Assembly: GCF_023100805.1 (NCBI RefSeq)
Contig: NZ_CP095855.1
Coordinates: 4,009,001 to 4,073,000 of the forward strand
Direction of reading: 5' to 3'
DNA: 64,000 bases
DNA from: Chitinophaga filiformis
Lineage (GTDB): Bacteria > Bacteroidota > Bacteroidia > Chitinophagales > Chitinophagaceae
Shown: piece by piece, positions 34,830 through 44,393 of the stretch
How the letters are laid out: every line of letters starts with the position of its first letter
Position numbering within the stretch: the first letter of the stretch is position 1
Translations under genes and position numbers: made by a program
The notes under the pieces: model-generated
The model's database searches: none
What the model was told of the DNA's origin: nothing
The model's input: only the letters and a program-made list of their open reading frames with translations

Positions 34830-35834
34830 ATGAAAAAACTGGTAAAAGGCGCTGGTATATTTGGGGGGCTAATGTGCATTTTAGCTGTGAAGACAGCAAC
34901 TGCGCAAAATGAATATATTCAAGTTAATCCCACACAGGCGCAGACAGCCAATTTCTGGATAACTGGATTGGGGAAATTGGGCAATGGCATTGTATTGCCG
35001 AAAGAAGGATCAGATGCTATACTACTGGGGCTTCGTTTTACGAATTTAGCAGAAACAAGAGGGGCCAATATGCAGTTAACCGGAGGCCCCAATCCGGGGC
35101 TGGCTACATGGATACATGATGGAACCAGTTGGGTGGAAAGAATGAGAATAACGGCTACCGGTTATGTTGGAATTGGAGTTAATGCGCAGGCGCCTGCCAA
35201 AAGATTAGATATCGCCGATACCTCTACCGTCGTTTACAGTCCCATTGGTACCGGAGCGCTGCCATATGGGGGCATTTTGCAGATCAACAACAATTCAGCT
35301 GTGGATGGTTCTGGCGCGCATTTTTTGATGACTGCAGTAAACGCCAGTGGTTATAGAAATGCGGCATATATAGGTATTACATCTAACAAGGGGACAGCAC
35401 CGGCACCGGATATTGTTTTTGGTCAGCGGATATCCGGGGGCGCCTGGGGAGAAGCGATGAGGATCAGGGCGAACGGCAGCGTTGCAATTGGTACGATTGA
35501 TCCGGGTACGAGTAAACTGGCGGTCGAAGGAACGATAACCGCAAGGAGAATTAAAGTTACACAAGCGACAACATGGCCAGACTTTGTATTTGATGCGGAA
35601 TATAAGCTGCCGCCATTGCATGAAGTTGAGGCCTATGTAAAGGTGAATAAGCATCTTCCGGGTGTACCATCGGCTGTTGAAGTGGCGAAGGATGGACAGG
35701 ATGTTGGTGAGATGAATAAGATCCTTTTGCAGAAGATAGAAGAGTTAACCTTGCATCTGATTGAGCAGGAGAAAAAAATTGCAGCGCAGCAGGAGCAGAT
35801 TAATCTGCTGATTGGAAAAGAGGCTAAAAATTGA
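34830..35834 (+). CDS. Secreted fibre-like protein, paralogue B
   Basis: A 334-residue protein with signal peptide MKKLVKGAGIFGGLMCIL... (cleavage after TATA-Q). The N-terminal half differs from paralogue A, with repeated fibre-type turns (GIGVNAQAPAKRLDIAD; AIGTIDPGTSKLAVEG). The C-terminal module of about 110 residues is nearly the same (WPDFVFDAEYKLPPLHEVEA...DGQDVGEMNKILLQK), also at DNA level. The two genes therefore share a duplicated fibre tip with different upstream bodies. It precedes the truncated Rhs companion. Confidence 0.75.
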   Translation: MKKLVKGAGIFGGLMCILAVKTATAQNEYIQVNPTQAQTANFWITGLGKLGNGIVLPKEGSDAILLGLRFTNLAETRGANMQLTGGPNPGLATWIHDGTSWVERMRITATGYVGIGVNAQAPAKRLDIADTSTVVYSPIGTGALPYGGILQINNNSAVDGSGAHFLMTAVNASGYRNAAYIGITSNKGTAPAPDIVFGQRISGGAWGEAMRIRANGSVAIGTIDPGTSKLAVEGTITARRIKVTQATTWPDFVFDAEYKLPPLHEVEAYVKVNKHLPGVPSAVEVAKDGQDVGEMNKILLQKIEELTLHLIEQEKKIAAQQEQINLLIGKEAKN

Positions 35835-35950
35835 TTTCTGAATAATAGTTATACGCCGTTGTTTTTTTACCCTGAATTTTTTGAAGTTAAATATAATAGT
35901 TGCCAGTGTTGTAATAACTGGTACAGCCGGAGCTTGCGATAGCTTATTAG

Positions 35951-36655
35951 GAATATGATAAATACGGAAACATTTTGCAATTGGCGGAGCGGAGCGGGAT
36001 TACAAGTAGTTATGGTTGGAGTGCAGATAATTCATATCCTGTATCTCAGACAATCGGAGCGGGGAGTACTTCCGTATTGTATGATGGATTTGAAGATGCT
36101 GGCAGCAGGGCGGGTGTTGTCCGTGATAATGGACAGGCGAGAACCGGACGCTATGCAGGAATGATCACAAATGCAGGTAATTATGTTAATCAGCGTTGGA
36201 TGAGCGTATCCTTCTCAGTGGCAATGAAATTTAAGTATTCCGGTTGGATGTATAGCAACGGTCCCGGTGCGACGATTAATCTGTTGATGAAAAGGGGGGG
36301 AGAGACTGGCGCATATTCATATATTGATAATATATCCATTTCCCAGTCAGGTAAATGGATATATGTTGAGAAGGAGTATTTAGTACCGGCAGACGTTAAG
36401 AGTATGAGTATAAGATTAGATAATAAAGGAACCGGAAAAGTGTGGTTCGATGATATCAAGCTGCGGCCTTCTATTTCTCAGATGAACAGTTTTACTTATC
36501 TCCCTTTAATTGGTTTAACCAGCAAGACGGATGATCAGAATCATACATTGAAATATGAGTATGATGGCCTGGGTAGATTGAAGATAATCAGAGACCAGGA
36601 TGGAAATGTCCTGAAGCAAATTGATTACCAGTATCAGGCGCCGCTCACGAAATAA
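35951..36655 (+). pseudogene. 5'-truncated Rhs-companion gene fragment
   Basis: The frame after the stop at 35948-35950 reads EYDKYGNILQLAERSGITSS, an Rhs/YD-type repeat, before any ATG; the first possible start (TTG 35975) lies inside that conserved repeat. The rest encodes a carbohydrate-binding-like beta-sandwich (FEDAG...FKYSGWMYSNG..., WFDDIKLRPS) and a second YD repeat near the end (KYEYDGLGRLKIIRDQDGNV). An intact relative would be a much longer surface protein upstream of the Rhs gene, which starts 10 bp after this stop. I judge it a remnant left by deletion of the 5' part; expression is unlikely but not excluded. Confidence 0.7.
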
Positions 36656-36665
36656 CATTGTACCT

Positions 36666-39600
36666 ATGAATTTTATAAAATATACGTTATATATAAGTGC
36701 ATTGGCTGCAACTTCTGTTATTGCGGAGGGAGCCTTTGCTCAAACCAACAAACCGGGAGGAACACGCAGTACGGCAACGGCGGTTGCAGTTCCTTCGGCA
36801 TATACTAATACGTCCCTTAACTATATCAGGACATGGGAACCCGATATGCCGCTGACAGATACAGCTGCCGTTATCTCTGCAGTTAGAAAGGTAAGGGAAG
36901 TGAAACAAACCACTCAGTATTTTGATGGTCTTGGCCGTCCGATACAGACAGTTTCAAAGGGAATCAGCAGTGGTGGAAAAGACCTCGTAGCGCCGGTGAT
37001 ATACGATAATTATGGGAGAGAACAATATAAATACCTTCCATATGTGCAGCAGTCGGGTAATTTGAGTGATGGTAAATTTAAAACTGACCCTTTTAATTCC
37101 CAGAAGGTATTTTACCAGAATGGTGTACTTAACCCAGGGGTGACAGGTGAGAATATTTACTACAGTCAGCAGGAGTTCGAGCAGTCGCCGCTTAACAGAC
37201 CGCTTAAAAGCTATGCAGCAGGTAATAGTTGGGCTAATCGTCCGGTCGAGACACAGTATCTTGTCAATTCGGCGTCCGATTCGGTCAGGTCATGGAATAT
37301 AGGGGCAGGTTTACCTACAAGTACCAGTACTTATGGTGCTGGACAGTTACAAAAGAATGTGACTATCGACGAACAAGGAGGCCAGGTAATTGAGTTTAAG
37401 GACAAGCAGGGCCAGATAGTATTAAGGAAAGTACAGATAGCAAATACACCCGGGGCTGCACACGTAGGTTGGCTGTGTACGTATTATGTGTATGACGATC
37501 TTGGGAATCTCCGTTTTGTGATACCACCCTTGGCTGTGGACGCTATCAAAGGCCAATGGACAATAAGTACGGCAGTCGCTAATGAGTTGTGTTTCCAGTA
37601 TCAATATGATGGGCGGCAGCGTGTTGTGGTAAAAAAGATTCCAGGGGCAGGCGGTGTATTTATGGTGTATGATGTAAGGGACCGGCTTGTATTCACTCAG
37701 GACTCAGTTCAACGGGCAAAATCGCCTATGGAATGGCTGGCTACGTTCTATGATGACCTGAACCGTCCTACCATGACGGCTATTTACCAGGGAACTGCTA
37801 CAAGAGACACCATGCAGGCAAGGATGAACAGAGCCTCAGCGGCACAGGTTATTTCTTATGCAGCACCAGCAGAGGCGAATCTGGCCTTGTATAATCATGA
37901 TGGAAGTCCTTTGTATACGGCTACTAACAGCATTACCATGCTCGATGAGTTTGATACAGGAAGCGGTGGAGAAACTGAAGCTAAAGTTGATCCTGCTGCA
38001 GCGGGGGATACTACCGTGATTACAGCTACGAATCCATTGCCTAATATATCTGCCTCGGCACTGACGCCTCTGACATATACTTTTTATGATAATTATAATT
38101 ATTCCGGTAAGCTGTCTTTTACTGGAACAGATATAGGCAAGCTATTAGCCGCGGATACGCTTTATCCCGAAAAGTTACCAGTAAGTAATATGACCACTGG
38201 CTTGGTGACGGGCAGCAAAGTAAGGGTATTGGGAACTAATAAGTGGTTAACGACAACGACTTATTACAATGATAAAGGCCGAGCCATTCAGGTGATAAGT
38301 GAGAATAACCTCGGAGGAAAAGATATAGTGACAACACTATACAATTTCAAAGGGGCGATTCTGGCAACTTACCTCCGCCATCAGAATCCCAAAAGCATTA
38401 CACCGCAAAGCACCTTGCTGACAAATATGAGTTATGATCAGGGCGGGAGGTTAATTTCGATCAGGAAACGGTTGAATGATAATATCAGCCAGGAAAGGCT
38501 TATAGCGGCAAATAGTTACGATGAATTAGGACAATTGAAGCTTAAACGTCTGGGAGTAACATCTTCCGGAAGTGTACTCGACAGCCTGAATTACACTTAC
38601 AATATCCGTGGCTGGATGAAGGGCATCAACAAGAACTTTGTGAACAGCGGGAATAGCGCTTCGAACTGGTTTGGACAGGAGTTGAGTTACGACTATGGGT
38701 TTGATTCCAGCCAGTATAACGGGAATATTTCCGGTGTTAAATGGAAAACCCGTGCAGATAGTGCCTGGGCATACGGTTATAGCTATGACAAGGCCAACCG
38801 CCTGACAGGAGCTTACTTTACCCAGAAAAATGGCGGTAGCTGGGCACAGGATAAGAAAGATTTCAGCGTCAGCAATCTGACCTATGACGCCAATGGGAAT
38901 ATCAAATCCATGTGGCAGAAGGGTATGATTGGGACAAAGATAGATACAATAGACCGTCTGGCTTATGCATATTTAGCTAACAGCAACAAACTTGCAGCGG
39001 TGGCAGATCCTAATCCAGCAAAAACAGCTTCAGCTAAACTGGGGGATTTTATTGACGGGACTAACAGTGGTAACGATTACTTCTACGACGGGAATGGTAA
39101 TATGGTGGCTGATTCGAATAAGCATATCAGTTCCATTGTGTATAATCACCTGAATCTTCCTGCTATAATTACCATTGCAGGTAAAGGAACCATTACTTAT
39201 CAGTATGACGCCACGGGGAATAAACTGTCCAAGACTGTTTTAGATAATACTGTCAGTCCTTCGAGAACAACAGTGACAGATTATGCGGGCGTATTTGTAT
39301 ACAAGCAGGACAGCATCGAGTTGATCAGTCATGAAGAAGGGCGTATTCGTCCGGTATACAAAACGGGTGATTCTATCCGTTATGCGTATGACTATTTCGA
39401 GAAGGATCACCTGGGAAATGTTCGGACTGTTCTGACCGATCAGACTGATTTTACTATGTATACGGCCACTATGGAAACAGCAGTGGCAGCTCAGGAAGTC
39501 GCATTATTCAGTAATGTGGAAGAGACGCGTGCAGAGAAGCCTTCTGGCTATCCGGAAGACAAGACAACTGAGGAGAACAAGTTTGTAGCGAAGTTGAATG

Positions 39601-41095
39601 CCAAGTCAGGGGGTAAGAAGATTGGTCCTTCATTGGTGTTGCGGGTAATGGTAGGTGACACCGTTCAAATTCATGCAAAGGCGTTTTATAAGTCCCAGGG
39701 GCCTAATGATAATAAGGAGAAGGCTCCTGTGGAGGATATGATTGCAGGCCTGGTGCAGGCTTTTGGTGGCTCCGCAGGCGAAAATGGATCGCATGCATCG
39801 GAGGCAATTTCTGACAAAACTCCTTTCAACGCGGATTTTTATAACAATAATTATCAACGTTTAAAGGAGAAGGCTCAGGACAATGGACAGCGAAACCGGC
39901 CGAAGGCTTATTTAAACTTTGTTTTATTCGATGATGATTTTAAATTAGTGGAGTATAATAGTGGGATAAGGCAGGTAAAGGAGAGGCCGGATGAGCTGCA
40001 GGATTGGGTGTAGAGAAGATGGCTGTTGAAAAAAGTGGCTTTCTGTATGTGTATACCAGTAATGAGAGCCAGCAGGATGTGTTCTTTGATAATGTAGTTT
40101 TGGGAGTGAATAGCGGGCCGTTGCTGGAGGAAACGCATTATTATCCGTATGGGTTGACGATGGCGGGGATATCTTCCAATGCACTGTTGGGGAGTAGCTA
40201 TCCGGAGAACCGGATCAAGTATAATGGGAATGAACTTCAAAATAAAGAGTTCGCAGACGGTAGCGGCTTGGGGTGGTATGATTACGGTGCGAGGATGTAT
40301 GATCAACAGATAGGAAGGTGGCATGTAATTGATCCCATGAGTGAAAATTCTCCTGAAATAACGCCGTTCCGTTATGCCTACAATAATCCGATTAGTTATA
40401 TAGATATTTTAGGTTTAACAGAAGGGTGGTATAATGACGAGGATAATAATATAGTTTACGATGCCAATGTCAATAGTCAACAAGATCTGAATAATAGTGC
40501 GACTACTGGAACTTATTTAGGGCAGGAAGGATATGCGGTTGATGAATCTTCAGGCCAGGTTAATCATTATAATAGTGACGGTACGATTACACAAGGTCCA
40601 ATTACTTTACCTGAAGTAACGGTTAGTCCCGGACTAAAAAATGGTTTTCCAGCGGAAATGTATGCAATGGCCGGCCGCGATTACTATAAGGGGAGCCATA
40701 CGGCGTTCCAGGATGCAATAAAGAGCCAAGACCGGTCATTTAAGTTTATCAATAATTACTTTTCTCCATTAGTAACAAGCGTCGTAGCAGGAGGATTTGA
40801 AGGAATTGCAGCCGGCGGTATAACTCCAGCCATAAAACTTACATCGGGTCAGATGGGAAAGATAATTGGGTGGGGTGAAGGTCAACAAGCGGTACAACAG
40901 ACAATCAATGTGACACAGAATCTAACTAAGGCTCAAGTTAGAAGAATGGCTAGGCAAGGATTACTTAAGGAATGGGTAGAGGACCAATTGGTAAAATATA
41001 CTCAATCAATAGCGAAAGGTGGGGATAAACTTAAGAATACTCAACTTTTACATCGAAAAGAGTTAATGGAAAAAATACTTAGTTTATGGGATTAG
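36666..41095 (+). pseudogene. Rhs polymorphic toxin gene interrupted by a one-base frameshift
   Basis: The first part (36666-40013) encodes a signal peptide (MNFIKYTLYISALAATSVIA...), the Bacteroidota Rhs N-terminal (DUF6443-type) domain (YIRTWEPDMPL...QYFDGLGRPIQTV), and many YD repeats (YDGNGNMV, YQYDATGNKLSK). It stops at 40011-40013 after DELQDWV. The next frame continues at 40004 with LGVEKMAVEKSGFLYVY, then the Rhs core ALLGSSYPENRIKYNGNELQ...YGARMYDQQIGRWHVIDPM...YAYNNPISYIDILGL, and a C-terminal domain. Adding one T at 40004-40005 (GATTGG to GATTTGG) gives an uninterrupted protein of about 1475 residues. The toxin tail overlaps an immunity gene by 10 bp. Confidence 0.85.
40436..41095 (+). 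other. Variable C-terminal (toxin candidate) region of the Rhs protein
   Basis: After the core motif the composition becomes more AT-rich. About 218 residues follow, with a linker (TEGWYNDEDNNIVYDANVNS), a middle hydrophobic part (PLVTSVVAGGFEGIAAGG) and a helical end with GWGEGQ, KAQVRRMARQGLLKEWVEDQ and KLKNTQLLHRKELMEKIL. No nuclease, deaminase or ADP-ribosyltransferase motif is recognised. The end loosely recalls DUF4951-type toxin tails, but this is weak. Position between the Rhs core and a SUKH immunity gene is the main evidence. Confidence 0.6.
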
Positions 41096-41559
41096 AAATA
41101 TTGAAATCAAATATTAACAGGTTAATAGATTATTGGAAAGAACAAGGGCTTGCGATTACCCCAAATTCATTGCGTAGTATTGATGCGTTTGAGTCTAAAA
41201 AACACATTCACTTGCCAGATGACTTCAAAGAGTATTTTTCCATGGTGAATGGGATGTCTTCTTACTATCCTAATGACATAGATAACGAGGGATTTTTATT
41301 TTATCCTTTAGAGGAGCTTGTGACTCTACAGGAAGAATTTTCCACGGAGGTTGTTGTTGATTGTAATAGTTGCATTTTAATATTTGCTGAATATATGCAC
41401 AAAAGTTGGTGGTATGGGATACGGTTGAATAATATAAGTGGAACTTACGAGATTGGTATTATTCCTGATAAAGAAAGGTTTAAGTCAATTACCACATCAT
41501 TGTCCACTTTTATTGATCTATATCTTCAGAATGCATCTGCGCTTTATCAATATGAATAA
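41086..41559 (+). CDS. SMI1/KNR4 (SUKH) family immunity protein
   Basis: A 157-residue protein with the SUKH pattern: LPDDFKEYFSMVNGM (about 40-54), FLFYPLEELVTLQEEF, WWYGIRLNNISGTYEIGII and a C-terminal helix (SLSTFIDLYLQN). SUKH proteins neutralise toxin tails of Rhs and contact-dependent systems. Its ATG lies inside the last codons of the Rhs C-terminal domain (10-bp overlap), which ties their expression. AT-rich like the toxin region and unlike the flanks, consistent with joint transfer. Cytosolic. Confidence 0.85.
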   Translation: MGLEILKSNINRLIDYWKEQGLAITPNSLRSIDAFESKKHIHLPDDFKEYFSMVNGMSSYYPNDIDNEGFLFYPLEELVTLQEEFSTEVVVDCNSCILIFAEYMHKSWWYGIRLNNISGTYEIGIIPDKERFKSITTSLSTFIDLYLQNASALYQYE

Positions 41560-41819
41560 TAAATAAAGCTATGCAGTAAAGCCGCAGAGAATGCCAGCGG
41601 CTAAGGGCATAGTATAGATATTTAGATATGAGGTCGCGGGTAAAGAGTATACATGTAGCGGTGGTTGGGATAAGCCCCCTGCAACCTGGCGAAGGGCGAT
41701 TCCATTGCGCTTAAATATGCACTTGATGAAGAGCTAGTGATTACAGAATTGGACAATCAATATTAAACACATTAGAAAGATTCATTTGATGAACACGCAA
41801 CAATAGGGTTCAAATTAAA
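41560..41819. other. Spacer with decayed coding remnants after the immunity gene
   Basis: Reading on the plus strand, 41695-41766 gives AKGDSIALKYALDEELVITE and a few more codons before a stop, without a start, and 41653-41688 gives CSGGWDKPPATW in another frame. These look like parts of an older toxin or immunity module. No RNA gene or terminator is seen. Confidence 0.35.
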
Positions 41820-41851
41820 TTTGGAAACCTACCTACAAGTAGGTATATTTG
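41820..41851 (+). promoter_or_regulatory. Promoter of the TetR gene, overlapped by operator 1
   Basis: TTTG at 41820-41823, a 20-bp spacer and TATATTTG at 41844-41851 fit the phylum promoter consensus. The operator at 41830-41845 lies in the spacer and touches the -7 box, so a bound regulator would block initiation. Confidence 0.7.
41830..41845. promoter_or_regulatory. TetR operator 1
   Basis: TACCT-ACAAGT-AGGTA, a perfect palindrome of 5-bp arms around six bases, upstream of the TetR gene. Confidence 0.7.
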
Positions 41852-41873
41852 CCTTATCAAAGCGCACTTTACG

Positions 41874-42443
41874 ATGAACACAGCACAAAACACCAGAGAC
41901 AAAATAATAGAACTTGGCAGGGATTATATGCAAAGGATTGGTTACCATTCCTTTAATTATAAGCAGATCTCTTTGGAGCTGAACATTAAAAACGCTTCCA
42001 TTCACCATTACTTCCCATCTAAGGAAGACCTTGGTCTGGCGGTAATAGAAAAAGACCGCCAGGACTTCATCTTTCTTACGCAAAAGGTCAGGAAGGCAAA
42101 GGCAATGGATAAACTGGAGGCCTTAATATCCAGTTATCAATATTATTTTGAACAGGGCAAAAAGCTTTGTGTCATCAGCACTTTCAGCACATCATTTAAC
42201 GAGATTACAGAAAGAATGCAGTTAGCTGTGTCACAGTATGCAGAGCTGGTAACGGCCTGGTTGGTGGCTACGCTGAAAGAAGGGCTGGAATCAGGTGAGT
42301 TTTCCTTTAAAGAGCCGGTGGACGAACTGGCTGAGGTTTGGATGGCTACGATGCCAGGCGCGTTGCTGGTGGGCCGTACAGGAGGGAAAACGGTTTTTGA
42401 TAAAGTGATCAACTCACTGAGGCAAACGGTTAAATCCTCATGA
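41874..42443 (+). CDS. TetR family transcriptional regulator
   Basis: A 189-residue protein. The N-terminal HTH (RDKIIELGRDYMQRIGYHSFNYKQISLELNIKNASIHHYFPSKEDLGLAVIE) fits the TetR pattern, with the recognition helix about NASIHHYFPSK. The C-terminal ligand domain is unremarkable. Three copies of TACCT-N6-AGGTA flank the gene, one over its own promoter and two in front of the SDR gene. The likely role is autorepression and repression of the SDR gene, relieved by an unknown small molecule. Confidence 0.9.
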   Translation: MNTAQNTRDKIIELGRDYMQRIGYHSFNYKQISLELNIKNASIHHYFPSKEDLGLAVIEKDRQDFIFLTQKVRKAKAMDKLEALISSYQYYFEQGKKLCVISTFSTSFNEITERMQLAVSQYAELVTAWLVATLKEGLESGEFSFKEPVDELAEVWMATMPGALLVGRTGGKTVFDKVINSLRQTVKSS

Positions 42444-42466
42444 GGGATTTTTTTTGACCATAATAC

Positions 42467-42484
42467 CTACCTGTATGTAGGTAG
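42467..42484. promoter_or_regulatory. TetR operator 2
   Basis: CTACCT-GTATGT-AGGTAG, a palindrome with 6-bp arms, upstream of the SDR gene; same consensus as operator 1. Confidence 0.75.
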
Positions 42485-42537
42485 TTGTAAATATCGACGC
42501 CTTTTATGGGAAAGGCTTTTTTTAGGCACTTTAATCT

Positions 42538-42553
42538 TACCTGTATGTAGGTA
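42538..42553. promoter_or_regulatory. TetR operator 3
   Basis: TACCT-GTATGT-AGGTA, 71 bp after operator 2 (about seven helical turns), which would place two bound dimers on the same face of the DNA. Confidence 0.75.
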
Positions 42554-42601
42554 GATGATCTGATAATAAAATCAAATATTCAACTAACAATTAGACCAAC
42601 A

Positions 42602-43489
42602 ATGAAACACATTATTTTAACCGGCAGCGCCAGTGGATTCGGACTGAAAGCAGTAAAAACACTCGCATTACAAGGACATACAGTATACGCTACCATGCGT
42701 AATGTAAAATGGTTATCCGGTGCGAACGCCAAAGTGGCCAAGGAATTGAAAGAATGGGCTACAGAGAACAACGCAAAGGTAGAAGTCGTGGAAATGGACG
42801 TTGCAAGTACTGCTTCTGTGAACAGCGCGGTTGCCGAAATAGCGAAAAAATCGGGCGGAAGAATTGATGTGCTCATCAACAACGCGGGTGTTACCTACTA
42901 TGGATTGGGAGAAGCCCTGACCATTGAACAAACAGAACAAATGTACCAGGTAAACACACTGGGGCCCGAACGTACGATGAAGGCAGTATTGCCATATATG
43001 CATGCGCAGAAAGATGGGCTGATCATCAACGTAACCAGTGTGCAGAGCAGGAACCTTATCCCAAGCCTCAGTACTTACAATGGTACAAAAGCAGCCCTGG
43101 ACGCTGTGTCAGTAGGATATCACTATGAGCTGAAGTCGGCAGGTATCGATGTGGTGACCATCCAGCCGGGCGCTTATCAGACTACTGATATTACCAATAA
43201 GAGCATCGTCGGAAAAAATGAAGTCGTGCAGGCGCAATATGGTGACGATGCAATGGCATTCAAACGCGCATTGCTGCAATACTTTGTGCCGACTCCAGAA
43301 AGCGGTGATCCGCAGGAAGTGGCTGATGCCATGCTGAAACTGGTGGAACAGCCTAAAGGGGAAAGACCACTCTGGACTATCGTCGGTGGCGGACCAATGG
43401 CGGAGAAATTCCAGGCAATGAATCAGGCTATCAAAGAGATTGTTGAGTTTAACATCAACATTTTGCCACAGCTCTTTCCTGCGCAGTAA
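42602..43489 (+). CDS. SDR family oxidoreductase
   Basis: A 295-residue short-chain dehydrogenase/reductase. TGSASGFG (8-15) binds NAD(P), NNAG (about 94) stabilises the core, and the catalytic Ser and YxxxK are in INVTSVQSRN and STYNGTK. The Arg in the first loop (MRNVKW) suggests NADPH. Substrate unknown. Two operators in the leader place it under the TetR protein upstream, the usual arrangement of an inducible detoxifying reductase. Cytosolic. Confidence 0.9.
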   Translation: MKHIILTGSASGFGLKAVKTLALQGHTVYATMRNVKWLSGANAKVAKELKEWATENNAKVEVVEMDVASTASVNSAVAEIAKKSGGRIDVLINNAGVTYYGLGEALTIEQTEQMYQVNTLGPERTMKAVLPYMHAQKDGLIINVTSVQSRNLIPSLSTYNGTKAALDAVSVGYHYELKSAGIDVVTIQPGAYQTTDITNKSIVGKNEVVQAQYGDDAMAFKRALLQYFVPTPESGDPQEVADAMLKLVEQPKGERPLWTIVGGGPMAEKFQAMNQAIKEIVEFNINILPQLFPAQ

Positions 43490-43649
43490 GTGAGATGCCC
43501 GGAAGGAGAATGAGGGTTCACCGGCGATAACCGGTAAGCCATCATTCAAGGTGAATTGTCGCGGTGTACTACGGTACACTTCTGACAAAGCAAATAGCTG
43601 AAGTTTTATTCCCGATAAGCAAAGATCATTAGAAAGACCGACAACAAGT

Positions 43650-43680
43650 AAGCCCTTTCCCATAACAGGAAAGGGCTTTT
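43650..43680. terminator. Bidirectional intrinsic terminator
   Basis: AAGCCCTTTCC and GGAAAGGGCTT form a perfect 11-bp stem with a 7-base loop and T-runs. It lies between the converging SDR and DUF416 genes. Confidence 0.85.
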
Positions 43681-43700
43681 CTGCCGGCGCAATAATATCC

Positions 43701-44309
43701 TTACTGCTGAGGAATACCCAGCATCTCCAGGTTCAGTAATGTTACAAACTCAGACCTGAAATTGGCAGCTTTCCCGTTTTTCAATGCCTGAATAGCTTCC
43801 CTTTGTCTCGTTATTTCATGTTGATACAAGGGATGGCTTTCGATATCTTCTTCAGATGGATACACATCATTACCATGCTCTGCGCTATACTGTGTACTGA
43901 TCAGGATATCCAAAGTATTCCTGATGATGTCTGCAGTGTCCATCGCTGCTATTGTCGGTTCTGTCGCCAATCCGCAGATGGCCATCCACACGCCCGTGGC
44001 CGCATTCTGTGCGGCAGAGGCCAGGGTTGTGCGCCAGGCGGATTCAAAGATATCCATGAAATTGTCCAGGTCGGGGATCTGATTTTTGGCAGCCTCTTCC
44101 AGCTGATCGACCGTAGTATCTTTTAGTTGACCGGCTACCAGTAACCAGGCCTTATCAAATATGTCTGAAGTAATACTGATGTCTCCACCGAATTCTTTGG
44201 CGTAAATATTCCTGAAGCTTAACCACAGGGTTTCCGCACCTGCAAGGCTAAACCTGGAAACATCATTGGGATTCAGTTCGGAAAGGAGTTCTTCCAGATC
44301 TTCTATCAT
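43701..44309 (-). CDS. DUF416 (YjaG-like) family protein
   Basis: A 202-residue, mainly helical cytosolic protein. Family features are FDKAWLLVAGQL, FESAWRTTLASAAQNAATGV and HPLYQHEITRQREAIQALK. DUF416 has no proven function. The SseB-like gene lies 84 bp upstream on the same strand, so co-transcription is possible. Confidence 0.75.
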   Translation of the reverse strand: MIEDLEELLSELNPNDVSRFSLAGAETLWLSFRNIYAKEFGGDISITSDIFDKAWLLVAGQLKDTTVDQLEEAAKNQIPDLDNFMDIFESAWRTTLASAAQNAATGVWMAICGLATEPTIAAMDTADIIRNTLDILISTQYSAEHGNDVYPSEEDIESHPLYQHEITRQREAIQALKNGKAANFRSEFVTLLNLEMLGIPQQ

Positions 44310-44393
44310 GTGCTGTATGCTACCGGTTTATCACTTTACCTGTTGAATTAACCATTAACGGCAAAGACGGGTAGCGGCTGCAAGATAGCACTT

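Noticed and set aside
39990..40020. Programmed -1 frameshift in the Rhs gene
   Set aside because: The local sequence is not a heptameric slippery site and no stimulatory structure is obvious; a one-T loss explains both frames more simply.
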